Shown here in pieces: positions 1-9,243 of a stretch of DNA of 64,000 bases. The notes below the pieces were generated by a model. The model made no database searches. It saw only the letters and a program-made list of their open reading frames with translations, and had not been told where the DNA came from. Origin of the DNA: JAFDZV01 sp035549015 (GTDB lineage: Bacteria; Bacteroidota; Ignavibacteria; OLB7); contig DASZRW010000042.1 of assembly GCA_035549015.1 (NCBI GenBank), positions 26,352 through 90,351 on the forward strand. Reading direction: 5' to 3'. The translations under genes were made by a program, and so were the position numbers. The first letter of the stretch is position 1. The number at the start of each line of letters is the position of its first letter.

Positions 1-157
1 GCATCTCCTGGCCGTGATAGCGAAACACCGTCATCAACAGGAGAGTTACAACTTCGCCAACGGCCGCGGTGGCCAGCAGCGCGGGGCACAGCCAAAGGGC
101 GCGTGCGCTCTCCGGAGCGCCGGCCAGGTTCCTATGGATCGCCGGGGCTTCAGCCAT
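1..157 (-). CDS. Membrane protein N-terminus, cut by window edge
   Basis: Only the first 52 codons lie in the window. The start ATG overlaps the last codons of the ABC ATPase gene by 8 bases, so the two are probably translationally coupled. After about 20 polar residues comes a hydrophobic stretch (ALLATAAVGEVVTLLLM), which looks like a first transmembrane segment. Position next to a FecE/BtuD-type ATPase suggests a transport partner, but the visible residues do not match the usual start of a FecCD permease. The product is therefore unidentified. The reading frame, overlap and hydrophobicity are seen directly; the transport role is inference. Confidence 0.5.
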   Translation of the reverse strand, partial: MAEAPAIHRNLAGAPESARALWLCPALLATAAVGEVVTLLLMTVFRYHGQEM

Positions 158-962
158 GTTTCGGATTCCGGAGATGATTCTCGCGCCGATACCGGTACCG
201 GATTGCCGGTGCCTCTCCATATGCCGCCGGCTCCACCACCATATCGGCTCCGAATGTCTCGGCAAGCAACTCCTCGCGCAGCACGTCTGCCGGCGCACCC
301 TGTGCAGTCACCGCTCCGCCGCGCATCATCACCAGCCGGTCGCTGAAGATCGAGGCAAGGTTCAGATCGTGAATCGATGCGACGACGCACAGGCCTTCGT
401 CCTGGGCATGCCGCCGCACGATCTCCAGCACGCGAAGCTGATGGCCGATATCGAGATGCGTGTTCGGCTCGTCGAGAATGATGGTGCCGGTGGATTGCGC
501 CAGGGCCTTGGCGATCATCACGCGCTGCAGCTCGCCGCCCGAAAGGTGTGTAATCGTCTCATGACGCAGCGGCTCCAGTTCCAGCAATTGAATCGCGCTC
601 TCCGCCGCAGCGATATCCTCCGTCTCCTCGAACCCGCCACCCATTCCACGATACGGCATGCGCCCCATCAACACGGTCTGCTCCACGGTGAATGCAAATG
701 TTGGGCGGTGGCTCTGCGGCACATAGGCCATGTGCCGGGCGCGTCGGTTCCAGGAATAGGAATCCAGCGGCTCGCCATCCAGCATGATCGTTCCCTGCCG
801 AAGCGGGAGCAGCCCGAACAGCAGCTTGAGCAGCGTGCTCTTGCCCGATCCGTTCGCGCCGATGATCCCGACGCACTCGCCGCGTTCGGCGGTAAAGCGT
901 GGAACGGCAAGGGTGAAGCGCGGGCCGAAGCTGAACGCGATGTCGTTTGCCTGGATTGCCAT
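150..962 (-). CDS. ABC transporter ATP-binding protein, iron/haem/cobalamin type
   Basis: A single nucleotide-binding domain of 270 residues. Walker A is GANGSGKST near residue 37, the ABC signature is LSGGELQRVMIAKALAQ, and Walker B is TIILDEPNTHLD followed by the switch-region His in VVASIHDLN. This combination is typical of the FecE/HmuV/BtuD group, which energises import of iron chelates, haem or vitamin B12 through FecCD permeases. The start is taken at the ATG before AIQANDIAFSFG because family homology begins there; a GGAG lies about 12 bases upstream. The frame is open further upstream but that part has no family resemblance. The stop overlaps the next minus-strand gene. No permease or binding protein is visible, so the substrate is undetermined. 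Confidence 0.88.
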   Translation of the reverse strand: MAIQANDIAFSFGPRFTLAVPRFTAERGECVGIIGANGSGKSTLLKLLFGLLPLRQGTIMLDGEPLDSYSWNRRARHMAYVPQSHRPTFAFTVEQTVLMGRMPYRGMGGGFEETEDIAAAESAIQLLELEPLRHETITHLSGGELQRVMIAKALAQSTGTIILDEPNTHLDIGHQLRVLEIVRRHAQDEGLCVVASIHDLNLASIFSDRLVMMRGGAVTAQGAPADVLREELLAETFGADMVVEPAAYGEAPAIRYRYRRENHLRNPKHG

Positions 963-1297
963 GACGTTGTGCCGCTCCGGGGATGCGGCCTTCCGGAATC
1001 CCATGGACGATGTTGGCCTGCAAGCCGTGGGTGGTCCATGATGCCTGCGCGCATGCCTCGCCGATGCAAGGCCGCCGCAAAACATGGGCGTGGCGCACCC
1101 AAACGGGGCGACAACTTACGCATAACCGGCCGATCGGGGCGTGACGAGCCTGCACGGTTGCACGATCGGCTGCAACCGGTCAACGCAGCGGCGGCGGACT
1201 GCCCGCGGCCGTCGGGCTGCCCTGAGCGCCGTTCCGGCGCATCTTCATAGCTTCGCGTTCATTCCTGAAATACTACCGGAGTACTGGCGGATACTCG
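963..1297. other. Divergent intergenic region, no gene found
   Basis: This region separates the minus-strand ABC operon from the plus-strand ROK kinase and must hold both promoters. I looked on the minus strand for a cobalamin riboswitch because of the ATPase type, and did not find the conserved B12-box pattern. Only shadow reading frames are present. Confidence 0.5.
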
Positions 1298-2290
1298 ATG
1301 CAGCACATTCTTGCGGTGGACATCGGCGGAACGAAGATCGCGGTTGGGATTGCGGAGCGCTCCGTGTTCGCCGAGCGTGGCACCCTTGCGCGGATCGTGA
1401 CCGAGCGGGTGCCGGCTCCCGGCACGCCGGCGGCGGTTGTTCCCCGCGTGATCGCCATCGCCCGGGAGTTGCTGGGCGCACTCTCCGATCCGGACCCGCT
1501 GCTCTCCGGAATCGGGATTGCGATCGGCGGTCCGCTGGATCATCGGGCGGGTGTGGTGATCAACTTCCCCCATCTTCCCGAGTGGAAGAATGTTCCCCTG
1601 CGCGCGATGCTGAGCGAGGCCCTCGGCGCTCCGGCGCTTCTGGACAACGATGCCAACCTCGGCGCGCTCGGCGAGCATGCCTGGGGAGCGGGGCGCGGCG
1701 TCGAGGACATGGTATACATGACCATCAGCACCGGGATCGGCGGCGGGGTGATCGTCGGCGGCCGCCTGCTGCACGGCGTGGGATCGGCTGCCGGAGAGGT
1801 GGGGCATATCACCGTTCAGACCGGCGGCCCGCGCTGCCCCTGCGGCAATGCCGGCTGTCTCGAGATGATGGCGAGTGGCACGGCGATTGCCCGGCGCGCC
1901 CGCCAGGCGGTTGCGGAATCTCCCGACGCCGGTGCCCGCATCCTGCAGCAGGCCGGGGGGGAAGCGCTGGGCATTCGGGCTGAGGGGGTCTGGGCCGCCG
2001 CCCTCGAAGGGGACGGCCTGGCAATCAGGCTCTGGGAGGAGACGGCGGAATATCTTGCAATTGGCCTGGCCGCAATCGTTCACGTTCTCGCGCCCCGGGT
2101 CATGGTGCTGGGGGGCGGTGTGGCCCAGACCGATGAGCGATTTCTCGAGGCGGTCCGTTCCAGAATGCGCGACCACGTGGGATATGTGCCGTTGGAGCGG
2201 ATTTCCGTGGTCCGCTCCGCCCTGGGAAGCAACAGTCCGTTGATCGGGGCGGCCGTGCTGGGGCTGGAAGCGGCAGGTGATCAGCACTGA
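1298..2290 (+). CDS. ROK family sugar kinase (glucokinase-like)
   Basis: 330 residues, the normal size for a ROK kinase. The N-terminal phosphate loop is VDIGGTK at residues 8-14. The catalytic region has LDNDANLGALGE with the general-base Asp. STGIGGG and GEVGH follow, and the zinc-binding ROK signature CPCGNAGCLE is intact. A glycine-rich adenosine motif (VLGGGVAQ) lies near the C terminus. ROK members with all these motifs phosphorylate glucose or N-acyl hexosamines in the cytoplasm with ATP. The exact sugar cannot be read from the sequence. The gene stands alone, with its own upstream region and a poly-T stretch 50 bases downstream. Only a weak ribosome site (GGCGG) precedes the ATG. Confidence 0.9.
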   Translation: MQHILAVDIGGTKIAVGIAERSVFAERGTLARIVTERVPAPGTPAAVVPRVIAIARELLGALSDPDPLLSGIGIAIGGPLDHRAGVVINFPHLPEWKNVPLRAMLSEALGAPALLDNDANLGALGEHAWGAGRGVEDMVYMTISTGIGGGVIVGGRLLHGVGSAAGEVGHITVQTGGPRCPCGNAGCLEMMASGTAIARRARQAVAESPDAGARILQQAGGEALGIRAEGVWAAALEGDGLAIRLWEETAEYLAIGLAAIVHVLAPRVMVLGGGVAQTDERFLEAVRSRMRDHVGYVPLERISVVRSALGSNSPLIGAAVLGLEAAGDQH

Positions 2291-2506
2291 AGCCAGCGGG
2301 TTGGGTCGCCGCGCGAACCGCCGCTGCGGCCGGGGGAAGATTTTTTTTTTCTTCCACTGTAACCGGCATTGCGCCGAGGTGTTCTGTCTCTGCCTCCGCG
2401 CAATGTCCAGACATGCCGGAGGCAGAACACATTGGGCGTGGCTCGAGAACGATGCCCGCCGGATAGCATGATGGATGATGGTACATCTTTATCTCGGAGC
2501 CTGTCT

Positions 2507-4282
2507 ATGAAAACGCTACTGATCCTACGCCGGATCGTACTGCCGATGTTGGCGTTCTGTCTCCTGGCGCTCGGCGCCGTCCTCAGCTCCTGCGAGGAGC
2601 CGGCAACCGGCCCTGGTCCCTCCGGCGGTGCCACTGTTACGGGCATCCTGAACGACGAGCAGGGACACATCGTTCCCGGCGCCACCGTTGCCGCGATCGG
2701 CGCCAGCGACAAGAAACTTTCAACCGTGGTCACCAATGAAGAGGGTGCATTCGCCCTCTCCGGCCTGCCGAGCGATCTGAACGGCGTCCGGCTTCAGGTG
2801 AGCCACCAGGATTTCAAGCCATACGCGAACACGATCAACGAGATCATCAGCCAGTCCGGCGGGATCACAGGCGTGCTCGTGAACATGATGCATGCCGACA
2901 GCTGCTGCGCCACGCTGACGCTCGACGTAACGGGTACCAACGGCGTGCCGCTGGCCAATGTGGAGGTTCGCCTGCGCCGCGGCGATCTGTTGATCACGAT
3001 GTCGCGCACGGATTCCAACGGCCGTGTGGTGTTCAACAACGTCTGCGCCGGTGAGTACAACATTCGCCTCTCGCGCGACGGCTATGCGGTACTGGAGCGG
3101 GGCGGCATCACGGTTCACGGCTGCGAGCCCACGCATCTCGAGGCCGGCATGCATGCCAACGGCGACAATCAGCATGGTGCCGATTCCTGCTGCCGCGGCT
3201 ACCTCCGGATCATTCCGAAGGACTCCAACGGCGTCAACCTCTCCGGTGCAACGGTGCGGATCACCAAGACCGGCATGAACCAGCGTACGCAGGTTTCCAA
3301 CGGTGATGGATCGATCTTCCACGAGATGTGCGACGGCACGTACGTTGTGCATATCACGAAGGACGGCTACCGTCCCATCGAGTTCACCGTCACGCTTCAC
3401 TGCAACGACAGCGTCGTCACCGATCGCCGGATGGATCATGTCCCGGCCAACAACAACGACAGCTGCTGCAACGGCCGCCTGCAGGTGAACACGCACGACT
3501 CCACGACCAATGCCAATGTGAACGGCGCCACCGTGGTGCTTCGCAAGGCCGGTGTGGTTGTCGGAACGGCAACCTCCGCCGAAGGCCATGTGGTGTTCGA
3601 GCATCTCTGCACCGGTGACTACACCGTCGTGATCGAGAAGGACGGCTACGTGCGTCAGGAGTTCACGGTTCATCTGGACTGCAACGGCCATGTGGAGGTC
3701 ACGAGGAATCTTGTCCCGAGCGGCGGCAATCAGGATACCTGCTGTCATGGCCGGATCACGGTAACCGTGCGCGACTCCGTTACCAACGCGGTGCTCGCCA
3801 ACACCACCGTTCGCATCTGGAAGAACGGTACGCTGATCGCCACGCGCACCACCGATGCCAACGGCCACGTGGTGTTCGAGAACCTCTGCGCCGGTACGTA
3901 TGCCTTCGACTTCTCGCACGACGGTTACGCCGCGCGTGAGATGGGTGGCGTCACGATCCAGTGCAACGGCACGGCCGAGGTCTCCAAGCTCCTCGTACAC
4001 AACCCCGACAACTGCTGCACGGCTGTCTTCCGGTTCCACGTGAAGGATTCGGCGGTGGCCGACGGCGGCTGGATATCGGGTGTGACGGTGACGATCACCA
4101 GCGGCAACGATACCTGGACCGGCACTACCAATGGCGACGGCACGTACGTCCGCGAGGCCCTGTGTGGGCACAAGACCTACACGATCACCTTCTCGAAGGA
4201 TGGCTTCCACACGCAGAGCATCACGATCACGCTCACGGATTGCCGTACTGCCGAGGAGACGATCAGGCTGACGCGACTATAG
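2507..4282 (+). CDS. Lipoprotein with CarboxypepD_reg-like repeats carrying Cys-Cys pairs
   Basis: 591 residues. The start is the ATG before KTLLILRR, with a GGAG nine bases upstream. A hydrophobic signal ends in the lipobox LSSC, so the mature protein is probably lipidated. The first domain (ATVTGILNDEQG to about residue 125) is a plain carboxypeptidase-regulatory-like beta sandwich. Five similar units of about 92 residues follow, each opening with DSCC, DTCC or DNCC (near residues 131, 227, 319, 411 and 502), then a GATV-type strand. Most continue with a CAGEY or CTGDY turn and a later single Cys. Such domains are usually structural modules of surface proteins. No catalytic domain or T9SS tail is present. 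The paired cysteines suggest disulfides or metal binding, which is inference. Confidence 0.75.
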   Translation: MKTLLILRRIVLPMLAFCLLALGAVLSSCEEPATGPGPSGGATVTGILNDEQGHIVPGATVAAIGASDKKLSTVVTNEEGAFALSGLPSDLNGVRLQVSHQDFKPYANTINEIISQSGGITGVLVNMMHADSCCATLTLDVTGTNGVPLANVEVRLRRGDLLITMSRTDSNGRVVFNNVCAGEYNIRLSRDGYAVLERGGITVHGCEPTHLEAGMHANGDNQHGADSCCRGYLRIIPKDSNGVNLSGATVRITKTGMNQRTQVSNGDGSIFHEMCDGTYVVHITKDGYRPIEFTVTLHCNDSVVTDRRMDHVPANNNDSCCNGRLQVNTHDSTTNANVNGATVVLRKAGVVVGTATSAEGHVVFEHLCTGDYTVVIEKDGYVRQEFTVHLDCNGHVEVTRNLVPSGGNQDTCCHGRITVTVRDSVTNAVLANTTVRIWKNGTLIATRTTDANGHVVFENLCAGTYAFDFSHDGYAAREMGGVTIQCNGTAEVSKLLVHNPDNCCTAVFRFHVKDSAVADGGWISGVTVTITSGNDTWTGTTNGDGTYVREALCGHKTYTITFSKDGFHTQSITITLTDCRTAEETIRLTRL

Positions 4283-4334
4283 CGTTTCCATCGGAACAGT
4301 CAGAGATGGACAGGTGTTTGAGAGTGTCCATTTA

Positions 4335-4372
4335 CGATCGGGCGGGGCTTCGGCTCCGCCCGATCGTGTTTT
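4335..4372 (+). terminator. Rho-independent terminator
   Basis: A perfect inverted repeat (cgatcgggcgggg / ccccgcccgatcg type arms around a cttcgg-like loop) followed by tgttttc. It lies 52 bases after the repeat lipoprotein stop codon. Confidence 0.8.
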
Positions 4373-4495
4373 CGAATCACCCGCTTCGATACATGTGCGT
4401 GCGACATCGCCGGATGCGATGGGTCGTTGATTGTATCCGGCAATGAGCGTTCAACGCTCGCAACGATCATCGTTCACGCAGCATGCCGAGGTAGT

Positions 4496-5359
4496 ATGTA
4501 CTCTTCACCGCACGGCCGGCATTCCGTTCGCACTCACATCCTTCCGAACGTTGTTCTACTGATCGGGCTTTTCCTGTTCATCGCTCCTCCCGCTCTCCGG
4601 GCGCAGGGCGGCGATCGCGGGCCCACGCTCCGTGCTTCCTATCGGCTGGCCAAGCCGCGGTCGGCCGCCGGGATCGTGGACTATTCGCGACCGGACACCG
4701 TACTCTTCCTCTGCTCCGACGGTGGTACCGCCGCAGTTCAACGCGTGATCGAGGTGCGGCGCAACGGGAAGCTGCTGCGGGTGAGCATTGCCGCAGGGGG
4801 GGCGCACAGCGTACTGCTTCCGCACGACGGCGACTGGGATCGCAACGAGGACACCGCCATCAGCGATCCGGCTCCGTATCAGGCCCAGCTCGTGCTGCGT
4901 TCGCGCGACGGCCGGGAGCATCGCTCCAATGTGATATCGATTCCCGTGCGCCTTTCGGACAGCCGCTTCGAGCATCATGCCTACAGGCCCGGGCTGCGCA
5001 TCAATCGCTATGCTCTCTCGCTCTTCCATTTCGACCGGGCGGATCTCACGCCGATGAACGAGCGCATCCTGAGCCGGTATGTGTACGAGGATATCACGAA
5101 CGATGCGGAGGTGGAGGTGATCGGCCACATGGATACCATCGGTCTGCCGCAGCACAACATGCAGCTCTCCGAACGCAGAGCGGCCGCCGTTGCCGGGGCG
5201 ATACGCGACCATGTGCCGGCCGGTGGCTGGCTTGTCATCGAGGAGCGGGGTGTTGGTTCGGGGGGGCGCCTCTACACCAATGCGCTCCCGGAGGGGCGCT
5301 TCTACAACCGGACCACACAGATCATCGTGTACAGAGAGCAGGAGCCGCGCGTGAATTGA
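4496..5359 (+). CDS. OmpA-family secreted/outer-membrane protein
   Basis: 287 residues from the ATG preceded by GAGG (gaggtagt ATG). An N-terminal signal peptide (hydrophobic VVLLIGLFLFIAP, cleavage after LRAQ) leads to a beta-rich middle of about 130 residues. A C-terminal OmpA-like peptidoglycan-binding domain begins at LFHFDRADLTPMNERIL, with the core IGHMDTIG and the helix LSERRAAAV. The final part has the insertion LPEGRFYNR in place of the usual NRRVE, a variation also seen in the double-OmpA protein at 23.2 kb. The likely role is tethering the outer membrane to the cell wall. It is followed by a bidirectional terminator and convergent with the peptide-transport operon. Confidence 0.8.
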   Translation: MYSSPHGRHSVRTHILPNVVLLIGLFLFIAPPALRAQGGDRGPTLRASYRLAKPRSAAGIVDYSRPDTVLFLCSDGGTAAVQRVIEVRRNGKLLRVSIAAGGAHSVLLPHDGDWDRNEDTAISDPAPYQAQLVLRSRDGREHRSNVISIPVRLSDSRFEHHAYRPGLRINRYALSLFHFDRADLTPMNERILSRYVYEDITNDAEVEVIGHMDTIGLPQHNMQLSERRAAAVAGAIRDHVPAGGWLVIEERGVGSGGRLYTNALPEGRFYNRTTQIIVYREQEPRVN

Positions 5360-5451
5360 ACGGCGTGCGTCCGGGAGATCATTTCCCGGCGGGCGGGTTC
5401 ACGTGCACGGCGACGCCGGATTGATGATTCTCCTGGGAGCCGTCGCCATGC

Positions 5452-5493
5452 AAACGAGGAAGCCCCGGCTCTGCAGCCGGGGCTTCCTCGTTT
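5452..5493. terminator. Bidirectional terminator between convergent genes
   Basis: A perfect 19-bp inverted repeat (arm begins aaacgaggaagccccggct) with a 4-base loop. It is flanked by A/T tracts on both strands, so it can terminate both the OmpA-like gene and the minus-strand oppF. Confidence 0.85.
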
Positions 5494-5550
5494 CTCTCAT
5501 TATGCCGTGCCGCAGCTCCCAAGGAGGCATCGGGGCCGTCCCTGCCAGTA

Positions 5551-6609
5551 TCAGGAGAAGGGGCACGCGGCCCAGTGATCGGGGCTCTTCTCCACGAAGT
5601 CCGGGAACTTCTCCGCGCAGCTCGGGCGGGCGATCGGGCATCGTGTCCGGAACGGACAGCCGGAGGGCTTGGCCAGAGGCGTCGGCACGTCGCCGCTCAG
5701 CATCACGCGCGTGGCGCGATGGCTGTCGGGATCGGCCAACGGGACAGCCGAGAGGAGCGCCTGGCTGTAGGGATGCTTCGGCTCGAAGTAGACTTCCTCG
5801 CTCGGGCCGTATTCCACCATGTGGCCCAGATACATCACCGCGATCCGGGAACTGATATGCTCCACAACCGAGAGGTCGTGCGCGATGAAGAGGAGCGAGA
5901 GGCCGAACTCCTCCTGCAGATCCTGCATCAGATTGATCACCTGCGCCTGAATGGAGACATCCAGAGCGGAGACCGGCTCGTCGCAGATGATGAGATCGGG
6001 GTGCGTTGCAAGCGCGCGGGCGATGCCGATGCGCTGGCGCTGGCCGCCGGAGAACTCGTGCGGGAAACGCGCGGCCTGCTCCGGCCGCATCCCCACCTTG
6101 TCCAGCAACCACCCCACGCGGTCGCGCATCTCCGACTTGCTCATCGACGTGTGCAGGCGCAGCGGCTCCTCGATGATCTGTGCAACGGTCAGCCGGGGAT
6201 TGAGCGAGGAGTACGGATCCTGGAAGATCATCTGAATCTTCGAGCGATACGCGCGCATCTCGGATGTGCTGAGCCGGTTGAAGTCCACAACCGTGCCGTC
6301 GGCGGCATGGTACAGAATCTCGCCATGAACCTCCGCCTCCGGGCTGATGTTCCGGATGATGTTGATCAGCGAGCGGCCTATCGTTGTCTTGCCGCAGCCG
6401 GACTCACCCACCATGCCGAGTGTCTCGCCGCGATAGATCGTGAACGATACGCCGTCCACGGCCTTCACGGTTGCCACGCGCCGCCTCAGCAGGCCCCCCA
6501 GCACCGGGAAGTGTACCTGCAGATTCCTCACCTCGAGCAGCACGTCGCCCTTGGCATGTGCCGGCGATGCAGTGGCTGCCGGTGCTGCTGTCATATCGGT
6601 TGTGCTCAT
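5551..6609 (-). CDS. oppF: Oligopeptide ABC transporter ATP-binding protein OppF
   Basis: 352 residues. Walker A is GESGCGKTT and the signature is FSGGQRQRIGIARALA. Walker B is LIICDEPVSALDVSIQAQ. The C-terminal oligopeptide-family extension has the cysteine-bearing end CPFRTRCPIA...CPFS typical of OppF/DppF, where such cysteines can coordinate an Fe-S cluster. It is the last gene of the minus-strand peptide-import operon and pairs with OppD as the second ATPase. It is unusual in being separated from oppD by a membrane glycosyltransferase gene. The start is the ATG before STTDMTAA. Confidence 0.92.
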   Translation of the reverse strand: MSTTDMTAAPAATASPAHAKGDVLLEVRNLQVHFPVLGGLLRRRVATVKAVDGVSFTIYRGETLGMVGESGCGKTTIGRSLINIIRNISPEAEVHGEILYHAADGTVVDFNRLSTSEMRAYRSKIQMIFQDPYSSLNPRLTVAQIIEEPLRLHTSMSKSEMRDRVGWLLDKVGMRPEQAARFPHEFSGGQRQRIGIARALATHPDLIICDEPVSALDVSIQAQVINLMQDLQEEFGLSLLFIAHDLSVVEHISSRIAVMYLGHMVEYGPSEEVYFEPKHPYSQALLSAVPLADPDSHRATRVMLSGDVPTPLAKPSGCPFRTRCPIARPSCAEKFPDFVEKSPDHWAACPFS

Positions 6610-6669
6610 TGTCGTCAGCCTTCAGGTCAGTATGCGATCGGGTGTGCCCTTCGGCGCCGATCGAAATCA

Positions 6670-8037
6670 TCATAGTCTCTCTCCAGCCCGGGAAGTCCCA
6701 CCGGCACTCCGTTCGCGCCGGCCAAGCAACTCCGCCGCGAACATCGCGGCCGGGAGAACAATCCACGGCGTTGCCGGGAAGTGAAAACGGCTGTCGCCGA
6801 AATAGATCAGCGGGATCGCCGTGAACAGTATCATCATCGCCGTTGCCAGGCGTATCGCATCGCGCGTATCGGTTCTGCGGCGCAGCCGCGCAAGCGTCGG
6901 GATCGCCGCGAGCAGCGTCCCCAGCACGACGATCCACCAGCCTTCGGCAAGAAGGAGCATCGTGCTCAACCATGCGCCGGGAGGTTCTTCCGGGTCCGGC
7001 AGCGAGAGCCGGTTCAATCGTACGCCATCCACGTCGGAGCGATAGAGATACCACAGCTTGCGCGGCAGGCGCAGTGCCGTTGCCAGCGGCTCCGATGTCA
7101 TGTAGGCGATGGCCAGCGAGCGTGCCCGCGCGTTCCGTTCGTACTCGTCGCCGCCTCCGTATGCTGTCTCGATCTCGTCGTCCAGCAGATAGGTGCCGTT
7201 GGCCCGCGGGTTGTTGCCGATGTAGAGATTGATCCCGTCGTTGTTCGCAACGATGCCGGGATGTCCGTACAGGGCCTGGTTCCTGAGCGTCCAGGGGAGC
7301 ACCACCGCGACCGCGACCAGCGCAACACATCCGGCGCGCAGCGCACGGACACGGAGACGGGGTTGGCCCGCCGGGAGAGCAGCGATGGCAACCAGGGGCG
7401 CCAGCGCAAGCTGCGGCTTCACCAGGGCCGCAAGACCCGCCAGCACGCCCGCAACAACGCAACGCCATGAGATGCGGCGTTCCTCCAGCAGCGGCAGCGT
7501 GGCCGCGAGCGAAAGAAGAAGCGCCAGCGGTTCGCTCAACAGCAACGAACTGTACGCGATGCCGTTGGGCTGCAGCGCGAGCGCGAGCAGCGTGATGCGC
7601 GCGGCCGGCTCGTTGCCGTTCAACAGCGTGCGGCAGATGCGATACATGACAAAGAGCGCAGCGCAACCGAGGAAGGCGTTTGCAAGCATGCCGGCGAGCG
7701 GCGAGACTCCGGTTGCCGTGAACAGGCCGGCCAGGAACGCCGGGTATCCCACCGGCCAGTAGGCCGTTGGAACGGCGGCGATGCGGTATCCTTCCCCCTC
7801 CGCCATCCCGGCCGCGCGGGCCAGGTACCAGGCGGCATCACTCGAAGGGTGAACGCCCGCATGCACTGCCCAGATGATCCAGCCGATGCGCAGCGCAACG
7901 GCCGCGGCCAGAACAACGGGCACGAATCCGCGCCACATCAGGGCCCGTACGATCGCCGAACGATTGCCCGGGGCGTGCCCGGCCGGGCTTCCCCCACTCT
8001 CGCCGCGCGAAGCGGCCGGCAACGGTTCGTCGCGCAT
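6670..8037 (-). CDS. GT39/ArnT-like integral membrane glycosyltransferase
   Basis: 455 residues from the ATG that begins two bases after the oppD stop. The protein has roughly ten hydrophobic segments. The first periplasmic loop carries PSSDAAWYL with a conserved Asp, followed by YWPVGYPAFLAGLF. This layout matches PMT_2/dolichyl-phosphate-mannose transferase-like enzymes, which move a sugar from a polyprenyl-phosphate donor onto lipid or protein at the outer face of the inner membrane. The soluble C-terminal part is short. Donor and acceptor are unknown. It has no relation to peptide import, yet the tight spacing (2 bases to oppD, 60 to oppF) places it on the same transcript. Confidence 0.78.
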   Translation of the reverse strand: MRDEPLPAASRGESGGSPAGHAPGNRSAIVRALMWRGFVPVVLAAAVALRIGWIIWAVHAGVHPSSDAAWYLARAAGMAEGEGYRIAAVPTAYWPVGYPAFLAGLFTATGVSPLAGMLANAFLGCAALFVMYRICRTLLNGNEPAARITLLALALQPNGIAYSSLLLSEPLALLLSLAATLPLLEERRISWRCVVAGVLAGLAALVKPQLALAPLVAIAALPAGQPRLRVRALRAGCVALVAVAVVLPWTLRNQALYGHPGIVANNDGINLYIGNNPRANGTYLLDDEIETAYGGGDEYERNARARSLAIAYMTSEPLATALRLPRKLWYLYRSDVDGVRLNRLSLPDPEEPPGAWLSTMLLLAEGWWIVVLGTLLAAIPTLARLRRRTDTRDAIRLATAMMILFTAIPLIYFGDSRFHFPATPWIVLPAAMFAAELLGRRERSAGGTSRAGERL

Positions 8038-8039
8038 CC

Positions 8040-9035
8040 CTACATCCGTGTGGGCTGCGGGTAGAGATGGCAGCGCACGAAGTGGCCGGGCTCCATCTCC
8101 ACCAACTCCGGCTCGACGGCGAAGCAGATCTCCATCGCACGATTGCACCGCGAGTTGAACTTGCAGGCGGCCGGCATCTGAAGGATGTTCGGTACCATGC
8201 CCGGGATTGCCTTCAGCCGGTGAAGCCGTTCGCCGCGCTTCGGACGCGGAATGGAATCCAGCAGCCCCTGTGTGTACGGATGCAGTGCGTTGTTGAAGAT
8301 CTGCCGCACCGATCCGATCTCCTGAACCTTCCCGCCGTACATCACCACGATGCGCTGGCACATCTCGGCAACCACCGCGAGGTCGTGCGTGATCAGCACG
8401 ATCGCCGAATCCTTCCGCTCCTCCTTCAGCCTGACCATCAGCTCCAGGATCTGCGCCTGGATCGTGACGTCGAGTGCGGTGGTGGGTTCGTCCGCGATGA
8501 GAAGCGAGGGATTGCAGGCCAGCGCCATCGCGATCATCACGCGCTGCCGCATGCCGCCGGAGAACTGATGCGGATAGTCGTTCATCCGCCGGCGTGCGTC
8601 CGGGATGCCCACCAGATCCAGCATCTCCACGGCACGATCGAACGCCTCGTTCTTGGAGACGGCCTTGTGCTGCAGTATCGTTTCCATCACCTGCGAGCCG
8701 ATCCTGTAGACCGGGTTCAGCGATGTCATCGGCTCCTGAAAGATCATGCCGATGTCGTGGCCGCGAAGCTTTCGCATCTCGGGAAGCGGAAGCTTCAGCA
8801 GATCGACGCCGTTCATCGTGATGGAGCCTCCCACGATCTCACCCGGCGGATTCGGGATCAGCCGCATGATGGAGAGGGCCGTCACCGACTTGCCGGAGCC
8901 GGACTCACCCACCACTCCAAGCACTTCACCCTTGTTGATATCGAACGAGACGCCGTCCACCGCCCTGGCGACGCCGCCCTCGGTGTTGAAGTAGGTGCGG
9001 AGATCACGGATCTCGAGTAGTGTATCGTTCGTCAC
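8040..9035 (-). CDS. oppD: Oligopeptide ABC transporter ATP-binding protein OppD
   Basis: 331 residues when started at the GTG before TNDTLLEIRDL, the usual family start. An upstream in-frame ATG at 9128 would add 31 residues without family resemblance. Walker A is GESGSGKSV, the signature is FSGGMRQRVMIAMALAC, and Walker B is LLIADEPTTALDVTIQAQ. The C-terminal peptide-family extension includes HPYTQGLLDSIP and a CKFNSRC pair. The protein energises peptide uptake together with OppF and the YejB/YejE-like permeases. No clear ribosome site is visible before the GTG, so the start is uncertain by up to 93 bases. Confidence 0.92.
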   Translation of the reverse strand: MTNDTLLEIRDLRTYFNTEGGVARAVDGVSFDINKGEVLGVVGESGSGKSVTALSIMRLIPNPPGEIVGGSITMNGVDLLKLPLPEMRKLRGHDIGMIFQEPMTSLNPVYRIGSQVMETILQHKAVSKNEAFDRAVEMLDLVGIPDARRRMNDYPHQFSGGMRQRVMIAMALACNPSLLIADEPTTALDVTIQAQILELMVRLKEERKDSAIVLITHDLAVVAEMCQRIVVMYGGKVQEIGSVRQIFNNALHPYTQGLLDSIPRPKRGERLHRLKAIPGMVPNILQMPAACKFNSRCNRAMEICFAVEPELVEMEPGHFVRCHLYPQPTRM

Positions 9036-9243
9036 GATGCTGATTCCGGTCGTTGGAGATAACGGCTTCCGTCCGGACGTCTGTGCTTCACAGCCTGTGG
9101 GCTGCGGGGCATAGAAACGTGGAAGCACTGAGGGATCGTCATGCCGGCTCGCGCCATTACCGTCTCGGTCGATAGCGGATGGCCTTACCCCACCCGCGTG
9201 CGTGCCGCGATGCGGGCCCGGCGGTGCCCGGCGTTGAACAGCG

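Noticed and set aside
963..1297. Possible cobalamin riboswitch before the ABC ATPase
   Set aside because: The B12-box consensus and the usual paired elements could not be found on the minus strand.
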